A DNA stretch of 64,000 nt. Source: WTJO01 sp965660165. GTDB taxonomy: Bacteria > Pseudomonadota > Alphaproteobacteria > Puniceispirillales > Puniceispirillaceae. The stretch lies in the NCBI GenBank assembly GCA_965660165.1, contig CBFHYU010000005.1:23375-87374 (forward strand). The letters are read 5' to 3'. Below, one piece after another: positions 61,558 to 64,000 of the stretch. The notes beneath the pieces were generated by a model that worked only from the letters and a program-made list of their open reading frames with translations, made no database searches and was not told the DNA's origin. A program made the translations under genes and the position numbers. Position 1 is the stretch's first letter, and the number at the start of each line of letters is the position of its first letter.

Positions 61558-62562
61558 ATGACCTCAGATAAGCCAAATTCTACTGCTATTAACATGGCGT
61601 TGGTTGGGTGCGGCATGTGGGGGCGTAATATTGCACGCAATCTGAGCGAGATGGGGCTATTAGGTGTTGTATGTGACGTCAATCCAGATATGGCGGCCGC
61701 TTTTGCATCTGAATTTAACGCTGAGCATGCCACATTAGATCAGATATTAGCAGATGATGCGATTTCAGCCTTAGTGATTACAAGCCCTGCTAGAACCCAT
61801 TGCAAAATAGCCTGTGATGGGCTGGCAGCTGGCAAGCATGTTTATATTGAAAAGCCAATGGTGATGAGCCTTGATGAAGCTGATATGATTAAAGCGGCGG
61901 CCATAAAGGCTGATAGGCAAATTATGGTCGGCCACCTTATCCAATACCATCCTGCTTTTCAGCGCTTACAGCAGATGGTTAACGATGGCGCTATAGGCAA
62001 ACTATATCATATTCAGGCCAACAGGCTGGCGATGGGGCGGATTCGCAATACAGAATCAGTATTGATGGATTTATGCCCGCATGATCTGTCCTTAATCTTA
62101 TCATTGATGAAACAGCAACCTTTGCAGATTATCTGTCATGGTATCTCGCATATTACCGCTGGCATCGCAGATCATGTCACAACAGCCATGCAATTTTCAG
62201 ATGGCATTACCGCCCAGATGCAGACAAGCTGGATGCATCCCACCAAAGAACATAAATTTACGGTTACTGGCAGTAAGGGATCAATCGTATTTGATGATAC
62301 AGCCGGTTGGGATCAGAAATTATGCCTGTATCAGGATATCATCAACACAGAGCGTGAGATGTTTTCGATTGACCGTAAGCCCGCGCACTATATTGCGCTT
62401 GAGCCTGCTGAGCCATTACGTCTTGAGATGCAGGCATTTGCCGCATGCTGTGCAGATAACCGCCCTGCACCAACTGATCTGGCTGAAGGGCTGAGGGTTC
62501 AGCAAACACTTCAGATAATGATCGATAATTATAGAGATATTTCTGCACAGAAAACGCCGTAA
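61558..62562 (+). CDS. Gfo/Idh/MocA-family sugar-nucleotide dehydrogenase, WbpB/WlbA-like
   Basis: NAD(P)-dependent oxidoreductase, 334 aa from ATG 61558; GTG 61546 and ATG 61549 are also in frame. Rossmann motif ALVGCGMWGRNIARNL (about 14-29), the conserved YIEKPM with its catalytic Lys, and MDLCPHDLSLIL with the His of the active site. The partner gene is a WbpE-like aminotransferase 27 bases on. In WbpB/WbpE systems the pair oxidises and then aminates C3 of UDP-GlcNAc uronic acid; that substrate is inferred here from pairing and similarity. Confidence 0.83.
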   Translation: MTSDKPNSTAINMALVGCGMWGRNIARNLSEMGLLGVVCDVNPDMAAAFASEFNAEHATLDQILADDAISALVITSPARTHCKIACDGLAAGKHVYIEKPMVMSLDEADMIKAAAIKADRQIMVGHLIQYHPAFQRLQQMVNDGAIGKLYHIQANRLAMGRIRNTESVLMDLCPHDLSLILSLMKQQPLQIICHGISHITAGIADHVTTAMQFSDGITAQMQTSWMHPTKEHKFTVTGSKGSIVFDDTAGWDQKLCLYQDIINTEREMFSIDRKPAHYIALEPAEPLRLEMQAFAACCADNRPAPTDLAEGLRVQQTLQIMIDNYRDISAQKTP

Positions 62563-62589
62563 TGGCTGCATAAGGGACCTGTTTATATC

Positions 62590-63714
62590 ATGATTTCATT
62601 TATTGATCTTGCTAGCCAGCAACATAGAATCCGGGGCGATATTGAACATAGGATTCACAAAGTGCTTGATCATGGACAATATATTATGGGCCCAGAGATT
62701 GCAGAGCTAGAGCAGCAACTTTCCCATTATACCAACACCAAGCATGTGATTTCATGTTCATCAGGGACAGATGCGCTTATTCTGGCGCTTATCGCCTTTG
62801 GGGTTAAGCCAGGACAAGGGGTTATTGTGCCAAGCTTTACCTTTGCGGCAAGTGCAGAGGCAATAGCGGTGCTAGGCGCTATCCCTATATTTGCTGAAAT
62901 CGATGCGCATAGTTTTAATCTAGATGCTGGAAGGCTTGATTTGGCGCTTGCCGCCGCTAAGGCTCACCAGGTTGAGGTTGTAGGGATAATGGCGGTTGGG
63001 CTGTTTGGCCAGCCAGCAGATTTCACCGCGCTTTCTGGCTATGCTCAGGCACATAATTTATGGCTTCTTGATGATGCGGCACAAAGCTTTGGCGGCACAT
63101 GGCAAAACAGACCATCTGGCAGTCTGGCAGATATTACCGCAACTAGCTTTTTTCCGGCCAAGCCGCTTGGTTGCTATGGCGATGGCGGAGCAGTTTTCAC
63201 CGATGATGACACGCTGGCGGAGATTGCTCGGTCAGCCAGAATTCATGGTCAAGGTGAAGATAAGTACGAAAATACACGGCTTGGCATGACCGCGCGGCTA
63301 GATACGATTCAAGCAGCTATTTTGCTGTCAAAACTGTCTATTTTTGATCAGGAATTGCAGCTTCGAAATACGGTAGCCAGCTATTATCACAACATTCTAT
63401 CTGCGCATGTTACTACCCCTCACATCGCTCAGGAAGCCTATTCAAGCTGGGCGCAATATGTAATTATTCTGCCAGAAGGTAGCAATAGAAGCGAGGTGCA
63501 GGCAAAGATGGCAGCGGCTGATATTCCAACAGCTATCTATTATCCGCGTCCAATGCATAGCCAGCCGCCCTATCAGCATTACCCTGTCAGTGAGGGCGGG
63601 CTAGCCATAACAGAATATCTGGCAGACCATGTGCTTGCACTGCCAATGCATCCCTATCTTGAAGCTGAGGTGCAGGATGATGTTGCGCGTGCGCTGATAT
63701 CTGCACTTGGCTAA
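62590..63714 (+). CDS. DegT/DnrJ/EryC1 aminotransferase, WbpE-like
   Basis: PLP-dependent sugar aminotransferase, 374 aa. FIDLASQQHRIRGDIEHRI at the N-terminus, CSSGTDALILAL, DDAAQSFGG and the PLP lysine Lys191 in TSFFPAKPLGCYGDGGA; this last motif and the opening FIDL closely resemble WbpE/WlbC, which makes UDP-2-acetamido-3-amino-glucuronate. It likely supplies an amino sugar for surface polysaccharide. Other genes of such a pathway (WbpA, WbpD, glycosyltransferases) are not in the window. Confidence 0.87.
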   Translation: MISFIDLASQQHRIRGDIEHRIHKVLDHGQYIMGPEIAELEQQLSHYTNTKHVISCSSGTDALILALIAFGVKPGQGVIVPSFTFAASAEAIAVLGAIPIFAEIDAHSFNLDAGRLDLALAAAKAHQVEVVGIMAVGLFGQPADFTALSGYAQAHNLWLLDDAAQSFGGTWQNRPSGSLADITATSFFPAKPLGCYGDGGAVFTDDDTLAEIARSARIHGQGEDKYENTRLGMTARLDTIQAAILLSKLSIFDQELQLRNTVASYYHNILSAHVTTPHIAQEAYSSWAQYVIILPEGSNRSEVQAKMAAADIPTAIYYPRPMHSQPPYQHYPVSEGGLAITEYLADHVLALPMHPYLEAEVQDDVARALISALG

Positions 63715-63794
63715 AAAATCTGCTTGAATATCCTCTTAGGATAGATTAAGACTGTTTCACCAGACCGCCTAAGAATGCGAGACTGGTTCGGAGT

Positions 63795-63869
63795 GCGGGT
63801 GTAGCTCAGGGGTAGAGCACAACCTTGCCAAGGTTGGGGTCGAGGGTTCGAATCCCTTCACCCGCTCCA
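63795..63869 (+). tRNA. tRNA-Gly (GCC)
   Basis: Full cloverleaf: acceptor GCGGGTG (63795-63801) with CACCCGC (63859-63865), D arm GCTC/GAGC, anticodon stem CAACC/GGTTG with loop TTGCCAA and anticodon GCC (63827-63829), T arm with TTCGAAT (63847-63853), discriminator T and an encoded CCA (63867-63869). It reads the GGC and GGU glycine codons. Confidence 0.97.
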
Positions 63870-63942
63870 AATGCACTTAGCCTTTGTCCCTTATTTTATG
63901 ACGCGTTCACATGCGTAAATATAGCGTGGTGAATAGCCAAGC

Positions 63943-64000
63943 TTACTTAAACAGATCACTATGTGTTCCGATACGCGCCAGCCGCACTACGCGACCATCA
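63943..64000 (-). CDS. 3' end of a YafQ/RelE-family toxin gene (partial)
   Basis: Runs off the right edge of the window. The minus strand reads in one frame DGRVVRLARIGTHSDLFK and then TAA (63943-63945). RIGTHSDLF is the C-terminal signature of YafQ-type ribosome-dependent mRNA interferases, toxins of type II toxin-antitoxin pairs. Only 18 residues are visible, so catalytic residues and the antitoxin cannot be checked. It lies 73 bases from tRNA-Gly in the opposite orientation. Confidence 0.68.
   Translation of the reverse strand, partial: DGRVVRLARIGTHSDLFK

Overview
This 64 kb window reads as the chromosome of a free-living, aerobic Gram-negative alphaproteobacterium with a compact genome. 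The support is gene order and content: rplU-rpmA-obgE-proB-proA-nadD-rsfS-rlmH, an F1-only atpHAGDC operon, mdh-sucCDAB-lpd next to sdhCDAB, rpsP-rimM-trmD-rplS followed by leuCDB-asd, and a PHB-type regulator at the left edge. The base composition looks balanced by eye, and convergent genes are packed with gaps of 0-15 bases. A marine, SAR116-like lineage would fit, but that is inference and I could not test it.

Layout. 0-4.4 kb: phaR, folB with a coupled pteridine-reductase-like SDR, a HAD protein, a renalase-like FAD oxidase and a membrane-anchored DM13 protein. 4.7-14.3 kb: ribosomal proteins L21 and L27, ObgE, proline biosynthesis (proB, proA), NAD synthesis and ribosome silencing/methylation (nadD, rsfS, rlmH), gpmI, ctpA and rppH. 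14.4-19.3 kb: F1 ATP synthase. 19.5-24.5 kb: priA, a small transaldolase, a DUF484 protein and xerC. 24.5-38.2 kb: one large minus-strand energy block (sdhCDAB-zapE, mdh, sucCDAB, lpd) that links the TCA cycle to succinate oxidation. 38.4-43.5 kb: a pyridoxal kinase, then leucine and aspartate-semialdehyde biosynthesis. 43.6-56.5 kb: L19, TrmD, RimM, S16, the SRP pathway (ffh, ftsY), mtaB, dapF, xthA, a thioesterase, lolA, ftsK and a DapC-like aminotransferase. 56.7-61.3 kb: gmhB, a UbiH-like monooxygenase and a five-gene minus-strand cluster of small quality-control proteins. 61.5-64 kb: a sugar-nucleotide dehydrogenase/aminotransferase pair, tRNA-Gly(GCC) and the 3' end of a YafQ/RelE-like toxin gene that runs off the window.

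Almost everything is conserved housekeeping and I found no convincing undescribed multi-gene system. The items most worth a second look are: rsfS, which has no ATG, GTG or TTG start in frame but has an ATT behind a strong Shine-Dalgarno sequence (or carries a one-base indel); the toxin fragment beside a tRNA at the right edge, which could mark an accessory region outside the window; the folB-coupled pteridine reductase; oppositely charged low-complexity tails on L21 and S16; and several well-formed promoters, terminators and inverted repeats. No CRISPR array, insertion sequence, prophage or rRNA gene was seen.
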